Assembly: GCA_021234155.1 (NCBI GenBank)
Contig: JAJEKV010000187.1
Coordinates: forward strand, 190,001 to 254,000
Source of the DNA: Isoetes taiwanensis
Taxonomy: Eukaryota > Streptophyta > Lycopodiopsida > Isoetales > Isoetaceae
Direction of reading: 5' to 3'
DNA length: 64,000 nt
How positions within the stretch are numbered: the first letter of the stretch is position 1; the number at the start of each line of letters is the position of its first letter. Below, one piece after another: positions 35,601-46,900 of the stretch. The translations under genes were made by a program, and so were the position numbers. The notes beneath the pieces are model-generated. The model was not told the DNA's origin. It worked only from the letters and a program-made list of their open reading frames with translations, and searched no databases.

Positions 35601-35754
35601 TGATCACCTTAGGTGGCTTGAGCCACTTAGGGTATGGTGGGTGGGCGTCGGGGTTTGAGGGCTCCCCAATGTTTTCTTTGGGCTCTTCTTTTGTTTGCCC
35701 TGCTCCTTCACTCTCCTCCTCTTCCTCCTCCTCATTGGTAGGGTCCTGACTCAT
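32649..35754 (-). pseudogene. Histone H3-like gene, copy B, split by a solo LTR
   Basis: The 5' part (35,754-35,533) encodes an acidic N-terminus (NEEEEEEESEG) then a basic helix ending EFQRRKKVY. The 3' part (33,086-32,649) begins YQEYLRRWKRYNDWY, then a Pro/Lys-rich linker and an H3 fold: VFWEIRHFQQCTNLLIRK (alpha-N), LQEAS (alpha-2), and [20 protein letters not shown] with LYLARRI (loop 2/alpha-3), ending TGA. This is canonical H3 apart from indels that break the frame between alpha-N and alpha-3. The two parts are colinear across the 2.4-kb solo LTR. The Tyr-rich segment before the fold also precedes the fold in copy C. Confidence 0.85.
33087..35527 (-). mobile_element. Solo LTR (2,441 bp) of a relative of the Tat-like element
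   Basis: Starts TGTTAGCC and ends GGGCAACA, flanked on both sides by the perfect 5-bp duplication TACAC (33,082-33,086 and 35,528-35,532). It shares diverged blocks with the 14.4/27.9-kb LTRs, such as GGACCTCCAGATCACTT.GG near its left end and CATGTTGCC...GGCAACA at its right end. No interior remains, so it formed by LTR-LTR recombination. Confidence 0.92.
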
Positions 35755-35764
35755 TGGTAGGGCG

Positions 35765-36445
35765 ATGGTTGAGGATCACACCACTCAGATCTCACACCTG
35801 GTAGAAGAGCAACAAGCCTCCGTCCCCCAAGTGCTTAAGAAGCAACTGGCTATAGTAAAGCAACAGTTTGCAGGCATTGAGACCCACGTGCAACAATTGC
35901 TTGACAGTATTCGCTTGTTGCAGTTTGAAAGGGAGCAGGATAGACAGACTCTTGCTGGCCTCCGGGCACAAATAGACACCATGTCTACCAGAGATGAAGT
36001 TATAATGAAGGACAAGGAGAGAATTGAGCAGGAGATGGTCACTAATATCTCCCATCTTCGATCGGACATTGCAGATGTCATTGCCACTCCGGGGGCATTT
36101 CAGATAGCAACTAATGAAAGCCAGTTGCTACAGCAGGCCCTTCAGAACAGGGTCAGCACAATGGAGATCACCTTAACATCGGCATATGATGTGGTTGCCT
36201 CTAGGATACAGAAGTTGGAACAACGTTCCCTTGTTCAAGAGCAAGAGGCACACGAGCTACGCGAGGCTACAATCCAACAAGGGAAAGGACTCCATGCCAA
36301 TGCACACGAGGCCTTGCAAAATTGTGTATCTGACAGTTGGATCGTAAACAATTCTAGCGGGGCTCCAGGCTCGGCGGAAAGCGGAGGCAATCTCAGGCAC
36401 CTCAGCTGCCACCCATGCTCAAGCACCCATGTGAAGTCAGTCTAG
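35765..36445 (+). CDS. LINE ORF1-like coiled-coil protein (226 codons)
   Basis: Open from ATG 35,765. Heptad-rich sequence (VLKKQLAIVKQQFAGIETHV ... LLQFEREQDRQTLAGLRAQI ... RIQKLEQRS) predicts a long coiled coil, as in ORF1 proteins of LINEs that bind the element's RNA. No zinc knuckle or RRM is seen in the frame; the C-terminus looks shifted. Assignment to the LINE rests on strand, position and coiled-coil character. Confidence 0.6.
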   Translation: MVEDHTTQISHLVEEQQASVPQVLKKQLAIVKQQFAGIETHVQQLLDSIRLLQFEREQDRQTLAGLRAQIDTMSTRDEVIMKDKERIEQEMVTNISHLRSDIADVIATPGAFQIATNESQLLQQALQNRVSTMEITLTSAYDVVASRIQKLEQRSLVQEQEAHELREATIQQGKGLHANAHEALQNCVSDSWIVNNSSGAPGSAESGGNLRHLSCHPCSSTHVKSV

Positions 36446-37200
36446 GCGGGCACCACGACGCTCTACTTCACCATTCCCTTCACGCCAACAGGACCCTCCT
36501 GTTCATGGACATCGGTGGCCTTCAACTCCGTAGCGGCCAAATGATACATGCCGTCCCAAAGAAAACGTTGATCCCGTGAGCTTTAGTGAATGCACGGAGA
36601 GGTCATAATTTGGTGATCCGCGTGGTCGAGGAAGAAGAGGGAGAGAATCTCATTCAGCGACTCGAGATGCGGATCATCAATCGTATGACATTGCCTAGGC
36701 TGTACACATTGCTTTCGAGCCGGTACCGGTCATGGTGCTCGGCGTTACGCCTACAACCGCATTGTCATATTCACAAGAGCGGATATGCAAGTGCGGGGAT
36801 GCCCATTGCGCGGGGCAAGCAATTGAAGGGAACATCCTTATGTGGACCTGGCAAGAACAAGAGTCCCATGAGGCATGAGCTCACCAAGGTTCGAGGCATC
36901 CACATTCAAAGAGGAGTTCGGGGACTAGTTGGAGGCAAGATGCACATTTTCGCTCACGAATGTTCTTTGCCAGACCCTGGGGCCATTCATTTTGCAGCCC
37001 CCTCCCGATCATGCTCCTCCCCGCGCGCCGCAGCCCTTGCGCCCACGCCCTTTGCCACTACTCCTCGGTCATATGCCACCCCAACTCCTATTGCTTCTCA
37101 CTGCGCCCCAACCCCCTCGCTTCTCACTCTGTCGCGATGTTTCGGTCGCTACCGCTTCCCTCTTCCCCACAACTCAATCTGCGCATGCCTACTGCTACTA
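36446..37200 (+). other. LINE interior between ORF1 and endonuclease
   Basis: Two overlapping open frames (36,586-37,353 and 36,929 onward) run through a Pro/Ser/Ala-rich zone with no domain I recognise. This is probably the ORF1 C-terminus and linker with frame errors. Confidence 0.45.
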
Positions 37201-39800
37201 CCAAATAGGGAATATGCCTTGGTGGTCTCACAGGAATTGTCGAGGGTTTCCCATGGCGAAGGGGATAGTCTCAACTGTTCTTTGCAGATATGGATCTCAT
37301 CTTCCTCATGGAGACATGGGACCACCTTGGGACCTGAGGCTACGATCTTCTAGGCTATCAACATTTCTGGAGTCTTCAATAGCTAGGGGACATGGAGGGG
37401 TTGCCTATTATTACTGGGAGTCTTTAGCACAGTTGGTCTTCCTACACAAGATTGACAAACACAACCGGTACTTGTGGGTGCGGGTGCAATGCACTGTAGT
37501 GGCAACCCTCTCTTCTTGGTCGCTTGCTACTTTCCACATCGCGAAAAGCAAACTTTTACCATGCCCACTTTCGGATGTGGACATGCTAGCTCCATATGTC
37601 GATCTATATGATGACATACAACCACATAAACGGTTAGGTAGTGTGGTACTCCTTGGGGACTTCAATGCACGGACATGAGTAGAGCAGCCCATGAGACTTG
37701 ATCCTTTAGCTTCGTGATGTGTTACAGTTTGCACCGCTGAGGCGCTTGGCCACCTAACATCAGATGATAGTCCGGCCACGCTTTGGCGTGCGCGGTTGTT
37801 TCTACTATGTGGTGTCTTTGACTTGGTAATTTGTAATGGTTCGCACAGTGGCCTTCCTCCCCGTAAGTGCACGGCAGACAAGAGAATCGGGGATGGAGGA
37901 TCTAGTGTGGTGGACTATCTATTAGTCGCCGAGTAGGATGTACATTTGATCAACCACTTTCTCGTGTAGGCAATGCGGTAGAGATGAGGAGACCACTCGG
38001 ATCACCTTCCACCTCTACCGCCGGTTGGCTTGGCGCATCGCTAGAACCCCTTCTATGGCGTGACTCCTCTTATACCTCACTTTATTGGATTATGAGCGTG
38101 CAAAGGATTATGCTGATATGCTCATAGAAGACCTTTCGTGAATTTTGCGTGCCCCCACGCCAGAGCAAAGAAACGGTCGGGCTTGATTGAGCTACTTGGC
38201 ACCGGCTGTCGCAGTAAAGATGTTTTGGGATAACATGCCCGCAGTATTACTGTGGATCGCAACATTCCTGCGAATCGGTGGTTTGATGCCGAAAGTGTGG
38301 GAATACAAATGCCGGCTCGCCATCCACGATCCCGCAATGCACCCACATGCCACCACACAAGATCGTGCTTTCTTTGATGCAAAGAAATCTCAATTATATT
38401 GCACATCATCAAAGGGAAATGTTTTACATGTTGGAAAGCCATCCTAGAACCTTTTGGCTAAAGGTTCTTCGCAAGCACCTACGGGAACATCACTAATGAG
38501 CGTGGGAACAATACTTTGCAAAGCAACTCTATGATCCTCAAGGGACACAAGCACTCATACCCCCGAAATGGTACGACATTAGAAATCACGAGGATGATGT
38601 TACCCGTGGTCTCAAGTAGGCATTGGGCCAATGGGAAAGCAACGGACTGGATGATATCGCGGTGAGTTGCTCCAAGTGAAGGCGGGGGAGCCTATGGTAC
38701 CGGTCCCTAACCACTATGTTCAACAGAGCTACAGAAGGATTCCCCAGCCGGTGGACCACAAGCGAGTTGTCACCATTTACAAGGCAGAGATCCACATAGT
38801 CCAACCAATTACCGAACAATCATGGTCAGGTTCGATTGTTTGCCAAACCGGCCGGTCGGCATTATTGAGCAACAGTTGACCGTAGGTGGGCATAGGCAAC
38901 AGCGCGAAAGCTCACGCAGCGTGGTTCAGACCTGCATTCAACCATTGATCATATCTTCACATTGAGGACTTTGGTTGAGGATAAAAACCGGCTTCGGCGG
39001 GCCCGTATGATTTGCTTTGTTGACTTTGCGAAGGCTTTTGACACTGTGCCTCGGGAAAAGTTATGGGAAAGATTGCGGCAACTGCAGGTTCCTGTGGATA
39101 TGCAAAATGCAGTATATAGATTGTAGGAGAGTTGTTCATGTCAGATGCGGGTGACGGGACAACCATTCACTAGCAATATTGGGGTCCGCCAGGGATGTCC
39201 TCTTTCCCAAACATTGTTTGTCTCGGTATTATTGACCGGTTGGAACACCGCTCATGGACAATGGGGTGGCGGGACCCAACTTTTGCATTAGGTCATCAAG
39301 CAACTCATCTATGCAGATGATGTTGACCTCTTAGCTCATACTCCAGAGGATATGCAGTCTCACCTAGATGCTCTCGATACATTCTGCTAGGCAACAAACA
39401 TGAACGTCAATCTAGCCAAGACTAAGGGGTGGTCCTAATCTCATCCTCGCACCATCCAAGGCCCCCTTCATTCACTTATCGAGGGCAACAAGTGGAGGTG
39501 ACACCCACCTATAAGTATCTGGGAGTGGAGTTTCCTTCTACACTATGCTGGGACACTTCCATAAGATTGCGCGGTAGCCAGGCCGGAAAGCACTTTATGT
39601 AATGAGAACAATAACCCAGAGCAGAATTGTATGATTGGGGACATCCGTGCACATCATATTCGGGGTATTGGTAGAGCCCCGCTCTTTTACGGGGTTGAAG
39701 TCAGGGGGCCCAAAGGGTGTCCATTGCTACTTGGAGCGACTTAGAACAAAAGTGCGTAGGCCTTCTTAGCACGGACACTTCCTGAGAAATCTACGGTCCC
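37200..39800 (+). pseudogene. LINE ORF2: apurinic-type endonuclease and reverse transcriptase
   Basis: Endonuclease motifs DLIFLMETWDHLG (about 37,290) and LLGDFNART (37,652-37,675). RT motifs IDHIFTLRTLVED (about 38,945), FVDFAKAFDTVPREKLWERL (39,016-39,075), GVRQGCPLSQTLF (about 39,181) and the catalytic YADDVDLLAHTPEDMQ (from 39,310). It would nick the target and copy LINE RNA. Many stops and frameshifts; EN and early RT are in different frames. Same family as the minus fragment at 13-14 kb. Confidence 0.85.
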
Positions 39801-40620
39801 ATATCAAATTTTTGTTGCAGGAGACGTGTTTCCTCGCCACTTCAGCAGCTGACCCTTGATAGACACATCGCCTATTTCCAGAAGGTGGTAAATATGGATG
39901 ATGACTTGGCTTATAAAGGCAATGGGACCACAACGACTCAAGAATTGTTGGAAGGATAAAGAGTGCAAAGGCTAACTAGATGGAATGTCCGAGCACATGT
40001 GCATCCAGTAGAAACGTAGGCAGATCAGCAAGGACCGAGATGTTACCTTGATGCTTGTTTTCTCCAGCAAGCTTTGGGATTCCAGGGCCGGGAGCAAGTC
40101 AAAACAAGACATTACAAGCAGCACATAAATCCCACATTAGAAGCCAGGCCCACCGCGCTACCTACGCGTTCACACCGCCCATGAAAAAGCGCCAGCATAT
40201 CCGCCCATTCGCGACAGGTGCCCACCATCTCCTGATTGAGACAGGTCGATGGATTGGGGAGCCATGTCGATAGGGTTTGCCAGGCCGGCGATCGAGTCGC
40301 TGAGGATGAGTGTCACACTTTCCGAGCTGCCCAGATATGATCGATTCGGACACGCTTATGCTCGGTTGATTGGGACCGGATGAGCCGCACGCATATCGGG
40401 CATGACTTCGCGCCACTTGGATCATACATTCGAAGTAATGGACTTGAGGGCTCGGATATGCCCCAATCAACCATTTAATCATTGCCGCCAGCCTTATTGT
40501 CGCCACAATTTTCCTTTGAAACCCCTTCGAGGTGAGGGGTTTTAATCCGCAAGTAATGTGGATCGCCTGCGCTTATTGGGTCCCATAGGCCGCATTGGTT
40601 CCTCGTGGGACGATAAAACA
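39801..40620 (+). other. 3' region of the LINE
   Basis: C-terminal and untranslated part; small frames only. It leads to the pentanucleotide tail. Confidence 0.6.
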
Positions 40621-40853
40621 ATTCTATTCTATTCTATCAAGTAAACTTTTAAAATTTTTAAGAGGTAGGCGTCGCTCACTTTTTTTAGTTTTACCGCCTC
40701 CGGGCCTAGAACTCGACGCCTCGCCATAGCTACCGGACCCACCTTTGCTTTCCACCCTTTTTGGTTCTTTTCACCGCGCTTTTTCGACCCTAGCGCCTTC
40801 ACCGCCTTCCTAAACGCAGCTCACCGCGTCACTTAGACCCCCTGCCATCGCTT

Positions 40854-42068
40854 ATGGCTAACACCAAGAGTACCGTGGACCCCAGCTACCCTCACCATAG
40901 CCCGATTTATGCCTTAATCGCGCAGCATATGGCTACTGACCGCCTTGATTGATATACTTCGGATGAGTTGGTAAACGATTTTGCTAACGACGATAGGATA
41001 CCCTATCCCATCTACCATTACGGAAAGCTTTTTTGGTGGGGCTTCATCTCCACGCCTTTCCTTATACCATGGTAGAGCAACCTGACTTTGGTCATGATGC
41101 TAATTAAATTTTACCCCTCCAATGCGAGGGAATAATCGAGGAGGAGGACATAAGAACAGAGGTAAGTATCCGAATTTGGCCAGGGAGGGATGACCAATAG
41201 GGTGGAACGAAATGTGGAGCGAGCGAGATAGGGACAGTATCGGGATGGAGTCGCCGGTATTGATGGGGGCCATGAACTTCCCAGGATCATGAAGCTTCCC
41301 AGAGCCATGTGGGGATGGGATTCCGACATCACTCGATTATTTGGCGACGCATCCAGATTGATATGAACCGGCCGCCCGACGATACCACGCTAACTCCTTC
41401 GGCCGCATTGTAGAGAGATCGCATAATGAGATTGAAGAAGACCCACAGAGAGCTCGGGAGTTCCGGAGGAGCAGGAAAGGATCCAAAAAAAAAAGGAGGG
41501 AAGGCCCGACAAGAACAAAGCTAGGATCGCCAGGTAATGGGAGACCCGAGAATGAGCGGGCTGGGCCAAAACTGGGCGGATTGGCACCGGAGAAAAAGCC
41601 GCGTCTCGAAAAGTCCGGCAGCCAAGTACAGGAAATTGAAGACCGTCGCGAGCTTTTGGGAAGAACGCGAGTTCAAAAGGCAGAAAGGGTGGATGCCTCC
41701 GGGCCCCCTGTTGGGGGGCAAGGATACCATACCGCAAAGGGGCCGCCTCCCCAATCCTCGCTCCACCATGGAAGCCCCACCAGCATAGACCGGCACCCGT
41801 GGCCTTACGGGAGATCCGTAGAAGTTCCGAGTCCACGCAACTTCGATCATGTGGCGCCTTTCAAAGGTTGGTTCGGGAGATAGCCCAAGAATTTAAAACC
41901 AACCTCCGTTTCTGCAGCCTTCGCCATCCTAGCACTTCAAGAGGCCGCGCAAGCCTACTTGGTGGCACTTTTTGGTGATGCAAATCTTTGCGCCATTCAC
42001 GAAAGAGAGTCACTATAATGCCAAGGATTTGGCCCTCTACCGTGAGGGATCGTGAGAGTGGCCCTTAG
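40854..42068 (+). pseudogene. Histone H3-like gene, copy A, first ORF of chromovirus-like unit 1
   Basis: From ATG 40,854 (MANTKSTVDPSYPHHSP) frames with interruptions give a charged middle (REFRRSRKGSKKKRREG) and, from 41,784, an H3 fold: [12 protein letters not shown] (alpha-N), [18 protein letters not shown] (alpha-1/loop 1), [20 protein letters not shown] then CAIH (alpha-2), and MPKD-like loop 2, ending VRDRESGP-TAG at 42,068. It is close to canonical H3, with Ala where H3 has Cys in LQEACE. Frame errors occur within alpha-N, before alpha-2 and at loop 2. The H3 N-terminal tail is replaced by unrelated sequence. It precedes gag-pol on the same strand. Confidence 0.85.
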
Positions 42069-42264
42069 GAAATTTTTGGCTAATATCCTCATTGTAAAAT
42101 ATTTTTTTTGTTATATTAAATAAAGATCTATATTTTGTCCTTGTATTGTGTAATGCGAAAAATGCCGACGCAAAGATAAATAAAAGGGATAAAAGGATCC
42201 TTAAAGTTTCATTTTCATTTGTTTATATCTGTCTCTCTTCCTTCCTCCTCCCTTCCAGTAGCCC
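42069..42264 (+). other. Short AT-rich spacer before ORF2 of unit 1
   Basis: T-rich then A/T-rich sequence ending in a long pyrimidine tract and CAG just before ATG 42,265. It could be an intron end or a leader. Unlike unit 2, no paired hairpins are visible. Confidence 0.5.
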
Positions 42265-43680
42265 ATGGCTGCCACCCCACCTATTTGCATGGTACTGGGA
42301 TGGAGAGCATTGGGATCCACCGTGTGCCTTCCGACTTATTACAGCCCTTTCTATGACAGCTTCTTGACCTCATCTCTAATATGGCGTGGCGCAGTTATCA
42401 TGCGGTTTTAGGGAGTTTTATCTGCAGGAGATGCTTCCTACGTGTATTCCTCTTGGGGAACGCCCCCGGTTGGATCTAGAATCCGATGTAGTCCGAGATA
42501 TGCTAGGGGTGACACCCACACATATGATATGTTGAAGGGCAAGCTTAGATGGGGCAAGCGTTGCCGCCAGGCAAAGATCGTGGGCGCATTAACATCTTGA
42601 AGTTGCCTTTGCCTCTAGCCATCCTGCTATGGATCGAGACGTTGAGGATGAGACATTGCCGCAGAGAAAGGCGACTTCCCGAAGTCTTCCTCGAGGAGGA
42701 AGAGTGATGAGCACATAGGCATGGGTGACTTAACTGGATGGAAGGTAATTGGTAGAGGAGATGCCACCATCGCCGGGAACAAAGCTGCACGCTTGTCAGG
42801 GGCTGGGGCAGCCCTTCCAGCTTGTGTATCACCAAGGGCAAGAGTATCTTCTCTGGATGATATCATATCGGACTTTTATCACATGGTGGTCGGGTTTAAA
42901 GCGCCCGGCGCAAGGACCATGTATTCTATGAGTTAGCAAGAAAGTAATCGTATGGATGACTTCATCGACTTCTCGCCCTAATGACCTTCCCCGGAGGTAC
43001 AAAGCAGCTACTCCAATTCCACCGGGGAGACCATAGAGCCGGGCCGGGAGACCTTGCCCTACGGCCGGGAACTGGGTGATGCAGATCCGCCATCTCAACC
43101 TTCACCTGATGCCTTTTCTGCCTATGGGACCTCATGTCCCAAATATTAATATGGTCAAGTTCCCTCCTGGTCCGGATGAGGAGGGAGAGGATCTATATTT
43201 ATAATCCCCGCCATTTGAAGGAAGAGCAAAGCAGGAACTTAGGGGAAGAAGAAGTCCCTATGGACTTGGATAAGGAGGTTGCCACGCCGGAGACCAAGTG
43301 AAGGAATTGGGGAATCACCTCACCCGCTTCTTCCTATAGGCGTTTCGGCGGGGGCAAGTCCCTTTTGTAGCTCGGGACTTAGGAAATGAGGCCGAGGCTT
43401 CATGGTGACCCATACGTGTTCTTTCCATTACGAGGGGCACAAGAAGCTTCCCCTATCGCAATGCATTTACTCGCTACTGTTTCGACGGGATCTTGCCCTC
43501 ACCGCATTGGGGCAGGATATTGCACCCCTCGGATGAGTATGAAACTCCCCACGGGCGCCCCATTGGCTCTTGCCATCCCCGGAGGTTGCCCATAGCGGCG
43601 CCACAGGGACCAGTGGGTGACTTTGTTACGACACCCGACCACCGCCACCTCCTCACCTAGGGACCTAAGAGGAGGGACCC
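42265..43680 (+). pseudogene. Unrecognised second ORF of chromovirus-like unit 1
   Basis: Begins MAATPP after a C/T-rich leader. Broken frames such as FYHMVVGFKAPGA and QLVYHQGQEYLL have protein-like composition, but I recognise no domain. It occupies the same place as 57,403-58,976 of unit 2, whose ORF also opens MAT after a pyrimidine-rich leader. I could not align the two with confidence because both are frame-damaged. Confidence 0.45.
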
Positions 43681-43904
43681 TAGTTCTTAGATATTTGCAT
43701 TACGCATCTTGTAACTGGGATAGTTGTAAATTTTGGTTTGGCATTTTCTTTAGCCATTTTATAAATTAGGATGTGCCATCTTCTTATCAATTATGACTAT
43801 TGTATCAATGAATACAATTAAATTGTTCTCTTCCATGATAAAGGCCCTTGTATCTATTAGAGTTTAGAGTATAAGAAAATTGTTCAATGTTCTATATTCA
43901 TTCC
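43681..43904 (+). other. AT-rich spacer before gag-pol of unit 1
   Basis: No coding signature. It corresponds in position to the intron-like spacer 58,977-59,117 of unit 2. Confidence 0.5.
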
Positions 43905-46900
43905 TACCGCCTTACGCATCGAGGGACTCGAAGAATATGAAGAAAGAATCACCAACGGATCTTTAAGGGACGATCCGGGGCCTCGAGAACGGGACTACGA
44001 CCAACGGTATGGGGCGCACCGGGGGGTAGACGGTGATTATGAGGTAGGGGAACTGAAGAAGAAGGAGAGCCCTATGATCCCGCTAAAGGCTTGGAAGTAG
44101 TTAACATTCTCGAGAACGGGCCTTTGAGGACTTACCCAAGCAAACTCTTCGGCCAAACATGGGACTATTGGGACATGACAAGGCATGAAGCTTTTTGCCG
44201 ACGTAACCCATCACTTGTGGCAGATTTTCTATGCTCTAAGAAGGCTCTTTAATCTCCTCATCATTAGCCCCCACTTGGACTACCAACCGGTATCGCCCGG
44301 GCCCGGGAAACGCTACAAAGTTAGTGAGAGTCGGGTGACGTGAGCTGCTCTCAAGCATCTTGTACCCTTTGGCGAGCCTAGGTCCGGTCCACCTTCGGTT
44401 TTGTTTCTATGTTATGGGTGAGTTGAAGAATTGCCCAATGTAAAGTGTCAATACCTCAGATATATAAACTTTTAAGTTTGTAAACACTTTCAATGTAATG
44501 ACCTTCAATGTAACGATTGTTCTCACTTATACAAAAGATCTTCATTGTACTCTTCTATTTACTCTCTCTAAATACCATAAAATGACATTTTTTGTAGAGA
44601 CTTCATGTCACTATAATTCCGCTATACCTTTTTATACTCAATATAGACGGTGCACGCAGAACGCCGCATGGCGTATTACCCCTTGAATGCCACGACTAAC
44701 ACCGAAGTGTGAACTTATGTTGATGAAGAGACAATTAATGAAGTTACAAGCTTATGTGCTAAACGCCAACCCACCACAAAGATATGAAGGAAGACGGGAC
44801 CGAAAGTTACCTCCGGTTATCGCTAAGCTCATACCCTCACCACGCTGCAGCCACTTGCACCTGAACTGTGCCCCCGCCCCAAGCACAACCCGAGGCACCA
44901 TTCCAAACGCCGCCTGAGTTCCTCTATGACAAGTACACCCTCCTCACAATCAGCCACTTCGGTGTCCTTCCGGGTCGCCTCAGATCATCCGTGACCATGC
45001 AAACCGGAGACAAGGAGTACCATAAGACGGGTTGATATGGCCATAACTATATATGGAAGAATAGGAAACCGGCGCTTTTGAGATGGGCAAACGGCGGACT
45101 GAATGCGAGTCTTGTTGGATGAGAGAAGGAGTTTGAAAATCCTGGTAAATTGATGACGTAGGTGGATAGGAAAGGTTGCCACCACAAACCCGTGAGCTGC
45201 CCGTATTTGGTGGAAGGGCTATGCAGAGCCAAGCATCCGGACAGAGCAGATGCAAGTTTAAAAAGTTTGCCAAAGCCTTTAAGTCGCGATTATGCGTCTT
45301 CGTGGGCGCACAAATGCCAACGATTCAAACTTCACCGGGTTGGAGCAAAAGAGTATGTCGGCCTAGCCTACACCGATGAATTCATGCCTGGAGGCTATAT
45401 ATGCCTGGGGTATGAATGAAAAGAGGGCGGTGGAGGTTATATTGAAGGTTGGCCCCATCAATTAAACGAAATGGTTAAGGCCATAGACCCCAAAATTGGG
45501 TTCTGCAGGGTAGGAGGCTAAAGGCTAAAGGCATTGAGCCTTGAAGAGGACCACAAAGCCAAGCATCAACGCCTGACCTTTACCCACTCACGCCTCGGGT
45601 GATGACACCTTTGGCGTCGTTTCACCTGGGCCTGGGACCCTCTCGCTAATCCTTCCAAATGCTAGGAAAAGAAGAAAAGCTCACCTTCAAGACTTCCGCC
45701 ATAAACCTGAACAATGTGCCTCCAGAAGAAGTTCTAACCTCGCACCATCTCTCAAAGAGGCTCTCGAGAACAACTCTCCGGGCCAGATATGTGCATGTGC
45801 TGGGGCTGTGTGTAGGTGCCCCGGCACTTCATGCGTAATTGTCCCTTATGTCACGCAGACGCCCTGAAACGCATGTACGGCCCTCCGTTGGGATGACCTC
45901 GAGTCCCACATCACCTATCGAGGAGGAGGCTCCCGCCATTCATTTTTCGGTGAGTCCCATATCCTGCGACTATTATTGAAACCGCAATGCTGAAATTCAG
46001 CCCGCCAAGCATTTCCACCATAGGTCAAGTAGACAATTAAACCTTTCATAATTCCGATGGATAATGTAGTACACATAATTTTGCTTCTCCTAGAATGGCC
46101 CGTATTGCAGCTTGACACTTTGAGGTCCCACAGAAGCCTTTGCCACTTTAGCGATTGGTAAGATCGGATTACCACTCATGGCCGCCGATTAACCTTAAAG
46201 ATGGGGTTACCCGTGTGCACCGGTTGCTTGGGTGCCGATGATAATGGATATTGGCAAATATGATCTTATTGTTGGTATGGAATTGGCATCCGCAAAGGCC
46301 AATATAGACCCAAAAGAAACGGAAGTTACCTTCAACGCCTAATGGAGCCCGTGGACTATAAAAAGGTGATCCATTCAACCCTATTATGCAATCTATGTCC
46401 ATCGCGGTTAGAAAAAGCTATAGGATAAGCTCCCCATCATTAGACTTTGCCTCCATTGAGTCGAATCAAGCGTAAGGCAACTAATCGACCACCTTACCAA
46501 AGGGATTGCTAATCTTCTCAGAAATTTAGCTTATCTTTTCCCCCATGAGATCCGTAAGCTTCCTCCTTTTAGAGGGGTAGAATGAGATAGCTCTAGAACC
46601 AGGTACTAAGCCTACCAAGCAAGGCCCCTCAGGTAATCGCATGAGTCCCCGGTAGAGTTGGCAGAGCTTAAGAAGCAACTCTGTGAATTACTAAACCTAG
46701 GTTTCATTCGCCTAGTGTTTTCGCTGAAAAAGCCTATCCTTTTGTTAAGAAAAAAGGATGGCTCCCTTGAGGATGTGTATTGATTAAGGCAGCTCAATAA
46801 GCATACCATCAAGAATCGTTCTACGCTCTAGCCTAGGCAGATGATCTAATGGACCAATTGCAGGGGCCAAATATTTTCAAAGATTGATTTATCCGGATAT

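Larger units (their letters stand above)
35765..40637 (+). mobile_element. LINE (plus strand) with endonuclease and RT, (TTCTA)n tail
   Basis: A ~4.9-kb element: ORF1 (35,765-36,445), an EN/RT ORF (about 37,200-39,800) and a 3' end of ATTCTATTCTATTCTATC at 40,621-40,637. It abuts the H3-like copy B at its 5' side, with CATTGGTAGGG repeated at 35,732 and 35,752. I could not find a matching target duplication after the tail. Confidence 0.8.

Noticed and set aside
36929-37678. The 249-codon Pro-rich frame start as a separate host gene
   Set aside because: Its end carries the LINE endonuclease motif LLGDFNART; the front part is a shifted frame of the same LINE.
41390-41836. A 148-codon minus-strand frame opposite H3 copy A
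   Set aside because: It is a shadow of the plus-strand H3-like sequence, which has the recognisable motifs.
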